Source: Channa striata (taxonomy: Eukaryota > Chordata > Actinopteri > Anabantiformes > Channidae). Taken from it: 64,000 nt of DNA. Numbering within the stretch: position 1 is the first letter of the stretch; each line of letters opens with the position of its first letter. A program made the translations under genes and the position numbers. The notes beneath the pieces are model-generated. The model searched no databases. It was given only the letters and a program-made list of their open reading frames with translations, and was not told the origin of the DNA. The stretch spans positions 744,001-808,000 of the forward strand of contig CM065173.1 of assembly GCA_033026295.1 (NCBI GenBank). The letters are read 5' to 3'. Shown here piece by piece: positions 47,389-59,870 of this stretch.

Positions 47389-47607
47389 ATGGCCGCCGGC
47401 GGGGCGGGATGCGGAGACACGGTGGAGCAGTACCGGGCCGAGGTGGAGCGCCTGACGCGGGAGCTGGCGGAGGCCAACCGCGAGAAGGTCCGGGCGGCGG
47501 AGTGCGGGCTGGTGGTTCTGGAGGAGAACCAGAGCCTGAAGCAGCAGTACGCCGAACTGGAGGCCGAGCAGGAGGCGCTGAGGATGGAGCTGGAGCAGCT
47601 GCAGGAG
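47389..47607 (+). CDS. bicd1: Protein bicaudal D homolog 1, first coding exon only
   Basis: Dynein-dynactin cargo adaptor acting at Golgi, RAB6 vesicles and other cargo. The exon encodes 73 residues, all predicted coiled coil after residue 12. It includes VERLTRELAEANREK and the CC1 box region AAECGLVVLEE (about residues 36-46), whose AAxxG core binds dynein light intermediate chain in BICD proteins. KQQYAELEAEQEAL follows and is closer to BICD1 than BICD2. The exon ends LEQLQE and is followed by donor GTGGGT at 47608, the position where known BICD genes continue AFGQ. The remaining exons lie beyond the window, so intron 1 exceeds 16 kb. The start was chosen by homology, although the frame stays open upstream. 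Confidence 0.93.
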
Positions 47608-49589
47608 GTGGGTTCCGCAGGGGTAGAGTCACTGAAGCTGCTGGATGACTGTGCATCCGCGGAGATTAGCTGCTGCAAAATGCATGTTCATATCAGCTTA
47701 TGAAAGTGAGGTGCAGCACCTGCTGGACAGCCAACAATGGGCAGGCCCAGCTCAGAAGTCAGGGACTTTCAGGAAGTGCTTCCCTGTGTCCCATCAGGGG
47801 ACAAAATAACGTTTGAAATTAAACGCACACATTTTATTCCCTTTCCACATGGATAGTTAATGTAAACTCCTGGATACATTCTTCATAACCTGCTATATGT
47901 AATAAGATGCCAGACATGATTTTGAGACGGTCATGGGGCATTTCTTGGCTTCCACATCTTTATTCGAACACATTTCTTGGTCTCTCTTGGGAACTTCAGC
48001 AAAACAATTCCTCTTAAGGTGAACTCATCATTAGCACACGGTTATGAGTGGAAGGTTTGTGTGAGTAAAATTAGGAGCGAGCCGGTAATGGTAGAAAGGT
48101 CTGAACTGAACATGGTAGAACAGGACTTCATTACTATTGGCCATTTTAAAATAAATGAGTCGCAAAAGATACTATTAGCCTCGCTTGCAGTTGTCTGAAA
48201 ATGAAATATTGTACACTGTAAAATCAAGTTTATTAAGTTGAATAATTTGAAGTGGAATGTACTGTGTATATTCTAAACAACACACTTCTTCATGTTGGGC
48301 CAGCTAATGTTGCACTTTGTGCAGCTTTGAATATCTGACTTGTATTTACTTTGTGTAACTTTAGTATTTCAAATCATATAATGTATATATTTCTATACAT
48401 TGTCGTGGTTTGTTAGCCCTGACAAAATTTAAATGTTGTCTTTGTGATCAATGGTCAGCTGCAGCAGGAGGCTTTGAGCCTATCACTGTAGAATCCAATA
48501 TTAATGCTGACTTACATTTGTTCAGTTAGCTTTACTCAGTTATCAACAAATGCACTTCTTACTAGTTATTATTGTTTATTAATGGTGGAAAATCATTGTT
48601 TTTTAGTGATGCCAAGTGTAAACAAACAAGTACAGTGACAGAAATTGAGACGATGACACTACTTAACCACTAGTGTTAAGTTAAAAAGTTGTTTATCTGA
48701 GGGATGTGCATACGAAAGCCACCTTTTCCACCTGCTTGTTAGCTGTAACACACACTGGAGCTGGATTCAGAGTGTGCACTTACAAACTGACGTTCAGCGT
48801 GTTTGTGGGTGGAAGCAGCGGCATAACAACTGATGTGTGCAGTGTAATGCAGGAATAGTGTATTCCTGCTTCCCAGTGTGAGCTGCACCACTGGCCAGTG
48901 GGCAGCTCATTGTGTTCACTCACTGGTGCATCACAACACTACACATCTTGTCCACCCGTCTATCAGTGATACAAACGTTGTGCACACAAAGTGGACAGCT
49001 GTAGTTTGGTAACACGACATTATTGACATTATTGAATCTGACGTAACTGCTAACAGCAGCCGATTAAACTCATAACTAAACATAGCTTTCACTTTACCTG
49101 TGAGCTGCTGTTATCAGTGCACCGTACTGTAAGCAAGGGATTATCAGGTGTTCTGGCTTTCAGCATTAGCTACATATAAGATAAATCACCATGGCATGAA
49201 ACATGAAAATGCATAAAACTATAGTAAATTTTCAATAGTAAGACAGAGAATTTTTGTTTTGTCGCTTTTGTTTCTTCTTGTCTGTCCAGCAAATTAGGGC
49301 AAAGACAGTGGCAGATACCATCACAGACTCATACAACAGTCTGAGGGACGTCCTGCACACTCTTGACCATCTGAAGACGCTTGAATAATCTGGCACAGCA
49401 CTCATTAGCTTGTCTAGGGCAGCAACAAATAATTTTTTTTATGCCTTGACTGATCTTGCGATTATTTTCTGAATATCTCAGAATGTTACATAATGTGTAT
49501 TGTAGTTGCTTTGTTTTTTTTATTAACAACAAAGAACAACAGTACAACCAATACAACACGACACAACAGTCAGTGTTTGACAGGACAAA
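47608..49589. other. bicd1 intron 1, first part
   Basis: No repeat or exon recognised in about 2 kb. A few AT-rich tracts only. Confidence 0.5.
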
Positions 49590-49840
49590 GACCGCCCCAA
49601 AGAAGGAAGGGGCGAGGGGGGGACATTTTTATATTATATGTATTTTATATATTTATATATAATTACACACACAAACGTTTGTCTTTCTATACTTTTGAGG
49701 ACCCTCATTGACATAATGTGATCCCTGGCCCCTAACAATCCCAACTGATTGCATAATCTTAGCTAATGTCAAATTCTAACCCTGACCCTAAAAGCCAGTC
49801 TTGACCGTCAAAAATTCTTATGAAGTTGTGTGGACCAGCT
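49590..49840 (+). repeat. LINE 3'-end segment, copy 2 of 2
   Basis: Nearly identical to 43883-44132 but without any LINE body, as expected for a strongly 5'-truncated insertion of the same RLE-type family. Confidence 0.92.
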
Positions 49841-50274
49841 TTTTTTGGGAAATTCTAATAGGATTCCTATTGCAACAACGCATCCGTCAGTAGGGTAAAA
49901 CTAACCTGTCTCGTGACGTATATGTAGGTCCACTTGCACAAAGTCAGGGTTTTTGTAGGAGTGAGTCTGGGATTCCATGAAGAGACAGAAGATGTGAGAG
50001 CCTCCATCCACAGAAGATCTGTGCTTAGTTCATCAAGATGTTTGGAACAACCTACCAGCCGAGTTCCTTCAGAAAGTGTGTGTGAGTGAACCTAGAAGAA
50101 TTGCTGCTGGTGGTCACACCAAATATTGATTTGATTTTGAATCCTCTTTTGTTCATTCCCTGCATTTTGTTCGTTGTTTATTTTTGTTCAGATAAATGTT
50201 TAACACTTCCATTTTTGAAAGTGTTCTTTGTTTACAGCATTTTTTCACACCTGCCTCAAACATTTGCACAGTAC

Positions 50275-50277
<3 letters not shown>

Positions 50278-50316
<39 letters not shown>

Positions 50317-50368
50317 TGTGTGTGTGTCTGTGTGTGTGTGTGTTTATATATATATATATATATATATA
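50278..50368. repeat. Compound microsatellite (TG)n-(TA)n
   Basis: TG units interrupted by TC at 50317 and 50329, then TA units to about 50367. Confidence 0.98.
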
Positions 50369-50674
50369 CAAGATACAAGCCTGGTGGGATTGTGGCCCAA
50401 TCTGAGGATTTGTTCCTGGGGCTACAGGTTGGTCGAGCTGGTGTGTTACATTTTGTTTGCAGTGGACCTGCAGTTCTCTGTCTCCGAGTCGCCGGGGAGG
50501 GAGCCTGTTTATTAAAGGAAACAGCAGAGAGGTGTGGTGATCTTTTAAAGACACATACTATCCAACCCAGAGCAGCTCCAAGCTGCCTCTGCATCACAGG
50601 TCATTCAGTATTTTATAACTGGTAAACAGTAATTAAATAAAAATAAATTAATTAATTAAAAAAAGAAATTTATG

Positions 50675-50690
50675 TATATATATATGTATA

Positions 50691-50739
<49 letters not shown>

Positions 50740-50762
50740 ACATATATACATATATATACACT
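50675..50762. repeat. Compound microsatellite (TA)n-(TG)n-(TA)n
   Basis: Alternating TATATG, TGTGTG and a long TA run ending near 50760. Confidence 0.97.
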
Positions 50763-51524
50763 ATGTCCATAAAGTAAGTCTCGTAACTCTGCTAACCCAG
50801 TACGTCTAATTGCAGCTCATTAGATGGCTATTGATGCTCTCTGTCTGGGAGAAAGAGCTTTCAGTCTTATTAAGACCTGTGAGCTTGTGACTGTTGTCAG
50901 TGCTTTATCAACCACTTCTAGCCACTTTTATTCAGACTGAGGCACCTGCTGGGATAAGTAGCGACACATTTTGGATAACCAAACCTGGATGACTGAGAAT
51001 CTTCCCTGACATGTCAGTGTTTGAGTTTCATTTCAACTACAAAACTAAGACACTTTTGCTACACCACAGCTGAATGTAGAGCCACCGAGTGCAAATATAA
51101 AGTAATTTAAATACATTCTTCTATAAATGATTTAACGTAACTTTCATATTGAAGTGTGTGGTGGTCAGAAGCCTTAAAATGTCATTGACGGGCAAGCAAC
51201 TCAACCACCATCCACGGTATCATTGACTTAACGTGGAATTATTGGGCAGGTCTCATTACTGCATGTCACTTGTAGTGTACTCCACGATCCTCTTATTTTG
51301 CCTCTGTTCAGTGTACTCATCACTACCAGATGTTTGCCATTACACGCTAACTTTTGCTAAATTTCTGTTTCTAAATATATGTGCGCAGTTTGCCGTGTAG
51401 CAGCTATTTTCTTGTCTCTACCTTGTCAGGGTTGGACCTAGAAGCACTGAACGAACTGCTGATGCAGTGTTACTAAAGACACTGTTTTGGTGGTGGATGT
51501 AGTCAGGAGCTACAGATACATTCA

Positions 51525-52120
51525 AGACTTCAGATTCAAACAACTTGTATTGATCCCATAGGGAACTTGTGTTGCCTTGTTACAGCTGCTCTCCAGTGGC
51601 GTTCTGTGGAGCACTCGACTGGGATCAGTCTCGGGCTCAAAGTTCTCCTTTGTGCAGCCAACACACAGCGGAGTGGGCGGGAGACTTTAACTGTCAGCCA
51701 CCTTCATATTTCAGCCGCAGCAAACCACAGGCGTAGAAGATTGCACTGGCTACTACAGACTCATAAAAAATACCCATAGCACAGGGCTGCAGATGTCGCA
51801 GGACCTTAGTCTCCTTACAAAATGCAGCCTGCTCTGTTTTCCTGTATGTAGATGCTGACTAGTCCAGTTTATTGTCCAGGTGAACACCCAACTGTTCTCC
51901 AAAACCACTTCCACACCCTCTCCCCATGTAGAGGGAGAATAGACAGGAGGAACTGGACAGGAACTGGACAAAACTCTCCAACGCTGACTGGTACTCAGTG
52001 ATATCTCCACCCTGGATACAGCCTACAACCACAGAATCATCCGAAAATTTCCGAAGGGGTCATGTCATGGGGCTAGCCCATGCCCTGTAGAGAGTAGGTG
52101 CAGATGTGTTATCATACTAA
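51525..52120 (-). mobile_element. LINE reverse-transcriptase remnant with 3' tail
   Basis: Minus-strand frames give FSDDSVVVGCIQGGDITEYQ, LGVHLDNKLD and FYESVVASAIFYA, the late RT region of a fish LINE. It ends in a tail with TTCCCTATGGGATCAATAC. Frames are broken. It lies in bicd1 intron 1, antisense. Confidence 0.8.
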
Positions 52121-52478
52121 AATTGCCAATTCTATTTATTTTACCATCTAGCCGGCAGAGTAGAGTTGTTGATTTGGTTGTATAGACAATGCACCCTGTT
52201 CTCATATCCTCCAAAAGCCAATGTCACTTTGAAACTTACCCAATGTTGTGTATGCACCACTCCACCTGCCAATAGCTCCCAGGTCACGCTGTCAAACAGG
52301 AAGTGTGATGGGTGAAGGGTCTTTATAGCAGGGGTGAATTGGGTTGTACCATCCAGATAGGAAGTAAAGGGGAGTTTTAGGATTGTGGGAGTAAATTGTC
52401 TTGAAAAGTCCCCTTAATAACATTTTATGTTAACCTTCCTTTGTGGGGTAAAATAGAATTATATATTTAAGACATGTA

Positions 52479-53246
52479 CCGTAAATTCTGGACTATAGAG
52501 CGCACCTAAATTTAAGCCTCACCCTCTAAAATTTAAAAGAAATATATATTTTGTCACATATAAACCGTGATCGGACTATAAGCCGCAATATCCAGGCTGA
52601 GAAATAATATCTGTTGTATGACTCATTGTTCACAGTAGGCATGAGGATGTTCTGTGCTTTTTAATTACGGTTGGTGTTTATTCATACACCTGAACCTGAA
52701 TGGTTGTAACACGGCAGTAAAAGTGCTGATCACACAAAACAGAAAAGTCATGGTTTTATTAATCTTCCTCCTGGTTTGTTTATTTTTCTTCCTCCTGCGA
52801 ACTGAAACCACTGAACACCAAACCACTGTGACTTTTTCTTCCTGCGCACTGTTGAAGCGCAACTGCGCAACTATTAAAGGCCATTCTCCCGACTGAAACC
52901 ACAAATCGCTATTCATCTTCCTCCTGAGCATTGAAACCACTGTCACACTGATTTCCTTCACGGATAGCCAGATCGATGGCTTCAAATTAAAAGCTGCATC
53001 ATAGGAATTTCTTCGTGTTTTCCATTATGAGGGGGTGAGGGTGTAAAAATATTACCGTATTTTGCTGTTGTGCGTCTTGGGTTGCATGCGCTAAAAATAA
53101 AACTGGCGCTTTTTGTTTGCACTGACTTCCATCTACAGCGCCCATCTGAGGGCTGCAGAAAATTCATAGAAAAGCCGCATCTCTGTTAAAGCCGCATGGT
53201 TCAAAACGTCGGAAAAAAGTAGCGGCTTATGGTCCGAAAAATACGG
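52479..53246. mobile_element. Non-autonomous DNA element with terminal inverted repeats and TA duplication
   Basis: The left end TACCGTAAATTCTGGACTAT and the right end, reversed TACCGTATTTTTCGGACCAT, match at most positions. Both are bounded by TA, so the element is CCGTA...TACGG with a TA duplication. Internal sequence repeats AAGCCGC-type motifs. It has no transposase. The superfamily is not certain. Confidence 0.7.
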
Positions 53247-53289
53247 TATACTGTTTCAAAAGAAGAGATAGGATAGTGCGTCTTAATTG

Positions 53290-53656
53290 GTACTAATTGG
53301 TTGTTGGTCAGTAATGGTTTGTCTTCATAGGAGGGGCTTCAGGTATATAAGGCCTGAGGTAGAAGCTCCTGGGGGTATTTTTTTGTTTATTGCAGTTCAG
53401 ATGGGGATCTGCTGCTAGCTTGTTCATTAGCAATGAGCCTAGCATAGTTTTTCTTTTTTTTTTCTTTTTTCTTATTTCTTTTTTCCAGTTTGAGGTTTGT
53501 TTTATTTTATTTTTGTATATAATTTTTCAACTTATTCACAAAACCAATTTGAACTGTGGATTGATGGGTGTCACTGTAAATAAATTCCACACGGAGTGAA
53601 GAGTATTCCTGCCTCTCTGCGTGTGTGTCTTCCACCACTTGGCTAACCCTTACAGG
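53290..53656 (+). repeat. LTR-like segment upstream of BEL/Pao relic
   Basis: Contains a TATA box (TATATAAGG at 53345), a T-rich tract, AATAAA at 53578 and ends near ACCCTTACA, the order of an LTR. No matching 3' LTR was found after 56760, so the call is tentative. Confidence 0.35.
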
Positions 53657-54099
53657 GCAGGTCTGTGTGTAAGCATCTCAATGATGTCATCAATGACATT
53701 ACATAATTGCCATTGAAGCCATTTAAAGAACTGTTTAGCAGTTTCAGTAATTACAGATGGACAAAGTTAAAAACGTAGTAGTGAAAAGCCAGTGTGTAGC
53801 AGTGGAGGTAGACGGTGTTTCATGGCATTTCGTTGGTTCTCATCTCAACGAGGCATTAATGACTCAACGTCAGAGGGACAGTATATGACATTGAGTATTC
53901 TGTCCTATAATCTACCTGCAGCAAGCAAGTGGAAAGTGAATAATGGACGAGGAAATTGTTTTAGCTATAGTGGAAAAAGGACATGCAAAGGCAACTCTTA
54001 ACACCATAACGCAAAGACACGTAAATGCGTGAAAGGCCAAATTAGGCCAGCTGATGGAAAAAAGAACAAAATACTTTTTGTTTAATGGATGGTGATTGC

Positions 54100-56760
54100 T
54101 GCGACAGTCCAACCAACTGTTGGGTGAGTTATGCGACGCAAATATCTGAGTTAAAAATACACTCCATAATGGTTTAAATCAGAAGGGAAAAGCTGCTCTG
54201 CCTGCTAGTAATGCTCAAAGATGAGATTTTGCTGAAATATTAAAACTCTGGTGTCTGGTGGCTCAAAGAGCAGGACAATTTCAAATAAAATCACATACAG
54301 ATAAAATGTCCAAGGGATAACATATCTGGTATTGCTGGTACCAATGCTGCTGAACAGTGTGAAGTATGAAAAATGTAATGGAGCGGCAGAATGATATTGC
54401 CGAATTTCTGGTAAAACATCAAAGGTCGTCTACTCTACCTCCAGGGAGATCCTCCAGACTATCGACTCTTCATCAGAGCATTTGATCATGGGGTGGAGAG
54501 TAAAACAGAATGACAGAGATCGGTTCTATTTTTTAGAGCAGTATAGAAGTTGACCGCTAGAGAGAAGAAAGCGAAGTTGGTTTGATATGGAACTGGACAG
54601 AAGATACAAAAAGGCCAAGAGACTTTTAAAAGAGGATTTTGGCGATGAATATAAATCTATAGCCCATATGGATAAGGCCTAAGTTGGCAAACAAAGCTGA
54701 TGATAGCGAAGTGCTCAACTCATTTACTCTTTTCTTAGCCAGTTGTGGAAATGCAGTGACAGATTTGTAATATATGGAAGAGCTTGATAGTGCAGCCAAC
54801 ATGTTCACTATTGTTTCTAAGCTTCCATACAATTTGAAAAAGAAGTGGAGGTATGTGGCCTCTGACATTCAGGAGAAACGCAAGCACTAGGCTGCATTCA
54901 AAGAGCTACGGGGGTTTGTATAGAATCAAGCCAAGGTTGCACTGGGCCCTTTGTTTGGGGACATAGGGACAAACTCAAAGAACACATAAATCGCCCTTCA
55001 AGTATCAAGGCAGGGAGAGCAAGTGGTAGTAAAACAAGTTTGACCACCACTGCAATGCAAGTACATATTCAAAAAGATGTGAACATATAGCTCAGCTCTA
55101 ACAAAAAGGCCCTTCCAGTATCATCGAAGCCTTGTCTGATGAGCATACTTTTAAATACTCTAAAAGCTCCATAATTCTTCTCATTAGGATAAGATAGATG
55201 TCCTCAGAAGCAAAGGCGTGTGCTTCAGTTGTCTAAAATCACAGCACTTATATAAACTCTGTCAGCAGAAATTAAACTGCCAGGTTTGCTCAAGCACACA
55301 CCCCACATTGGAGCAGGAGATCGTCTTTTTTATGGATTGAGTATCATAATCTGCTGGAATGGTAAACAGACACTAGTGTATTAATCTACCATTAAAGGAC
55401 ATGGACATTAAAATGGCAAACAATTGTGGCATAGCAGAGCATCGTGCTGCAAACTTGCAGAGAAATCTGCTTGTGAATCCTTCACTTAGAAAGGATATTA
55501 TTGCCTTCATGAATGACAAGATCACCAAGGGATACGTAGTGAAAGTTCCAGGTAAAGATGGAATGGTTTGTTACATTCCCTATCATAGTGTATCACCCTA
55601 AAAAGCACAAGCTTCGTGTGGTATTTGACTGCGGGGCTGTGGGGTTATTGGAAAGTATTGCCAAAAAGGAGAAGGACAAAACTAAACAATGTCATCAGCT
55701 TCAAAGAAAAATGCTCAACTGTTGGCAAGAGAATTCTAACAGTGGATGAGCTCAAGGAAGAAGAGGCAGAAATAATTCATCACTGCCTGTTTCAGGAGGA
55801 AATCTCTAATCTGCTAAAAGGAGAATCAGTGAACTGGAGCAGCCACGTACATTATCTACTAGCGCTTCTAGATGGGATTGTCCGTGTAGATGGTAGGCTC
55901 GGCCAAGCTGCCATTCTGGCTAAGGATCATCGAGTGTCACAGCTCATACTGCAGGAAATCCACAAAAAGCCAGCCCATGGTGGTCACAGCCATATTTTGT
56001 CTACTTTATGTCAATAGCGTACTGGAATGTACTCGATTCTAAACGCCAACTCACTATTCAGAAAGATTCTATCTTAGTGTAGAACCTGTCATGGAGCAAC
56101 TGGGTGGAAACAAATGGCAGATCTCCCCCTCAATAGAGTCTTACCTGATGAACCACTATTTACAAAAACAGGTGTATGCAAATGTAAGTGACGAAGAAAT
56201 ACTGCAAAAGGACACGGTGTCATATTTACACACCTGGCTCCCGAGCTGTCCACGTAGAGGTGGCAGCGTCACTGGACATGGACTCGTTTAATGCTCTCTG
56301 ATGCTTTATTGCAAGAAGAGGTCGTGTTTTGGAAATACTCACAAACAGCGTGGCATCAAGTGGATGTTTCATTCTCCATCTGACTCTCATCGTGGAGGAG
56401 TGTGGCAGCGTTTAATATGTTCCATCCAGAAAATACACGGTGCTACACTGAAAGATAGATGTTTGCACAATGACGGTCCTCACACATTATTCTGTAAAAC
56501 TGAAGCATCATAAACAGTCGGCTGATAACTACACCTTCCAATGAGCCAAATGACTTGGAAGCATTGACGCCAAATTACCTCCTCAACCATGTACCTCAGA
56601 ATGTGAATATCTCTGCCTAACACAGTACAGTACATGGCGGACGTCTTTTGGAAACGACTAAGGAATACCTGCTTCTAAAGGCGGCAAAAATGGACACATG
56701 CAAACCGAAATTTTGATTCTGGGAAAGACAGTTCTCAAAGTAAAAGAAAAATACGGTATA
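54100..56760 (+). mobile_element. BEL/Pao retrotransposon relic
   Basis: Plus-strand pieces in order: a gag-like region with ALSWQTKLMIA and MFTIVSKLPYNLKKKWRYVA, then the start of the polymerase with AANLQRNLLVNPSL and KHKLRVVFDCG. After that the RT/RNase H core is missing and sequence resumes in the pre-integrase and integrase part (AILAKDHRVSQLILQEIHKK, then HRGGVWQRLICSIQK). There are many stops and frame breaks at about 55595 and 55745. It cannot be active. It lies in bicd1 intron 1. Confidence 0.82.
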
Positions 56761-56769
56761 AAAGAAGTT

Positions 56770-58780
56770 ATTTAGTAATTGTTTCCAATGTTAAGTCAGT
56801 AAATGTTTCCAGTATTGGAGAACAATTAGGGCCCGGGTATGCATGAGCCAACAATAATTTTCTCTTTATTTGTTCTACTTTCTTTTCCTACAGTCACACT
56901 CTGCCTTGAAAGGTTAGGTCATTATGTCTAACTATATGGACGACGCCCCCGACGACGTCAGATAACAGCTTTGAAGTTTTGCTCTTGAAGTTCCTAACCA
57001 GTTGTAGTTGTAGTGTAAAATGTGAGTATGTAGCTGTGGAGGTACAAGTTTTTTTACTGTGTCCTGTGGAATTATTTTGTTATCATCTCAACTGTGGAGC
57101 CTACAGTTCTATAAATCTTCACTGTTCTATTATACGATGACTCCTGGAGTGGATAATTATTGGAACACCGGACACGAGTAGGCTTGCCTCTACAATGGTG
57201 GGGTTTAGAGTCTGGCTGTGGGACTGTGAAATTTGGGAACAAATTCACAGTTCCTTCACACACAATATGTTCAATAAATAACCTTTAAAACAACCATTAC
57301 CCACACAGAGGAGTCTGAAGCTAAACTCTAGATGTCACTGTGGTGTGACATCATTTGTAAAAAAAACATACTTCACCATTTACATTATGGTCCCTACAAA
57401 CGGTATTGAGCTTAAAGTTTTGTTGCACATAAGAACACATTTCTGGCTGATTTTGTCCAGCAGGTGCAGAGCAGAAAAGAAAGTTCAGTGTACTAATAGC
57501 AATAACCTCTATTAATAGTATGGAGGATGTAGAACAAACACTGTGACTGTGCTGAGGGTGTTTTACAGGTGGTGAATAAAAGTGACAGCAGCCATGTTGA
57601 TTTGATAGACAGGAAGATGCAGCACAGACGTACATTAAAGTCAAAGTCACTGGGACAGAGTAAGTGCAATGTGTGGAGTCAGCTCTTTGACAGTGTGTCT
57701 CTGAACTATGTTCCCTGTAGCATCCAAGAACAGCATTTAATAAGCTAAGCCTGACTGACACTATATAAATATATATCTACAGCAGTGTTATGAGGCAGTG
57801 GGGGCTACGTTTGCATTAAAGCTGAAGTCAAAAAACATCCGGACTGATACAGATCTGATGGTGCTGCCTTGTTTTGCTGAGCTCCGGGCTAAACAGCTCG
57901 AAGTTCTTCACAGGGCCGTGTGTGCGCTCATGTTATAGTATACCCCCCCGTGATGCTTCTTTGTGATGTCACATGGCCTTTGGAACAGCTCCCTCACTGG
58001 CTTGTTGTTGTCAAACCATGACTCCAGGGAGTTCAAGTGAGCTGTCAGCAGTCATTGGGCAGTAATTATAAGTTATGGTGCAGCCCATTGAAAGTTAAAG
58101 ATAGCTGAGAATGTGTCACTGAGGGCGATGGTTCAATGCCGTTGTTGTGTTATATTGTACATTGTACCAGCTCCGTAGTGCAGTGTCTGTGGTCTGCGTA
58201 CTCCACACAAAGTCTGGACATCTGGGCGGTTCCACAGCTGAGCTCTGTTTGGCAGCATGTTGGTTTTTCTTTAGGCTATGGAAAAGTGAGAGAAGGGGCA
58301 TTAAACCAGAAGACCTACATTTTGTTGACCACCTCTTAGATGGTTCTAATTAAATACAATTCTGCATAACTGCAGGAAGTAGGGGTGCTGGGGGTACCAC
58401 CCTGTTGGTAAATGGTAAATAAGACTTTGAAATGACTTAAGAGTTGATTTGTCTTTATATACTGTACTCATTGACCTTAGACTGTGAATTTCAAATTGAA
58501 AACTGGATTTAATCACAAGCCACCAGCCAAAAAGGAAATGCAGCATCTCTTTAATCTATTCTCTGAGCAGATGTATTGATGAAGTAGGTCTTCAACACTA
58601 TTAAGTGTTCTTCTGCTTCTTTCAAGGCTCTCACCCTTGTCACCTTTGTTGTTCTTGTTGCCTCCTGTGATTCCTGAATTTTACAGAATAACAGAATAAA
58701 AAGTAACTAATATGTAAGAGAGAGATTGTCGGGCAGCTGGGCACCTCAGCAAACCAGAAAGGAGGCGCCCACTGTATACC
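56770..58780. other. bicd1 intron 1, middle part
   Basis: No exon, RNA gene or named repeat recognised in 2 kb. Confidence 0.5.
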
Positions 58781-58789
58781 ACATTGTCC

Positions 58790-59000
58790 ACGCGCCCAAG
58801 CACGGTCGTCCACCAAACACTTGTTGGTTTGAATCCCAGCTCCTCCGGTCACATGTCGAAGTGTCCTTGAGCAAGACACTGAACCCCTGCAGAGCGTCAG
58901 GCAGCTGCATTGCAGCTCCCCCATCGGTGTATGAATGTGTGAGTGACTGTGAGTGTGAATGGTTAGATAGGAAGCAGTGTGAAGCACAAACAATTTACCA
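58790..59000 (+). repeat. Interspersed repeat, GGTTTGAATCCC head and GAGCAAGACACTGAACCCC body
   Basis: The best-preserved copy of this family in the window: CCAGCTCCTCCGGTCACATG, GTCGAAGTGTCCTTGAGC, AAGACACTGAACCCC, CAGCTCCCCCATCGGTGTAT, then CAATTTACCAATTTG at the 3' end. The class is uncertain. Confidence 0.75.
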
Positions 59001-59870
59001 ATTTGACGTACACTCAGCTTGGCATGTGTTGACTTGAGAAGAGTGAGCAGTGATTTGTACAGAACTAATATTCTCTGATAATCTCTAGCAAACATCTGCA
59101 GCAGAGTGGATTGTACTGAGGAGACATGTGATAGCATTTTTGTAATACTTTTATGTAGAGATTGGAAAAGACTAGTCGTGTTCCATTTGTGATTGCTTTG
59201 TTGCAATCTCCAGCCATGTCTTAGTGGAAGCATTTCTAGTTTTGTATCCTGGATTTGGATTTCACGGACACACACTGTATTGATATGCTAGTCTTGTGGT
59301 TTCACAGTTACATCAAACCACCCAAGTCATTCTTAACTATCTTGAAATAAACAAAAAGAAATTCAAGGCAAAATAAAACCACTTATTATAATATGATATA
59401 GGAGCATTAGAGTATCTGATGTTAAACCATATTGCCCAATATGTATCCCACATTTCTGTCATCTCCTTTAATTCTTACCAACATTTTCTCGCCTAACCTT
59501 ATCCATTCTTTCTATTGTGGCATTTTAGAAGATTTCCACTTACAATCATTCTAGTTGTTGTAGCATTCCCTACCTTCACAAAGTAAAAGAGAGATTTCAG
59601 TTCTGTTGCCAAGAAGCCAGAAGAAAGGAGCTATAGATAGTGTAAAAATGTTCCGACCTCGTTGTGACACTGGAAACATTGGCTGTCATTTATTAAGCCC
59701 ATCCTATGAAGCCTGGATGGTGTCCAATAATATATATGTAGTTTAATAAGTTTTTAAATAAGTTTTCCTCTAACTTCTCTCAAAAGATTGCCTGTTCTTG
59801 ATAATATCTGTAAACATTTCTACTCATCAATGCTGCACCCGAGATCTTTTTGCCAGATACCTCTGAGAAT

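Noticed and set aside
47346..47678. Minus-strand frames opposite bicd1 exon 1
   Set aside because: They mirror the coiled-coil codons of bicd1; serine- or proline-rich shadows without splice or homology support.
50086..50625. 179-aa frame with long CV and IY runs
   Set aside because: Translation of the TG/TA microsatellite.
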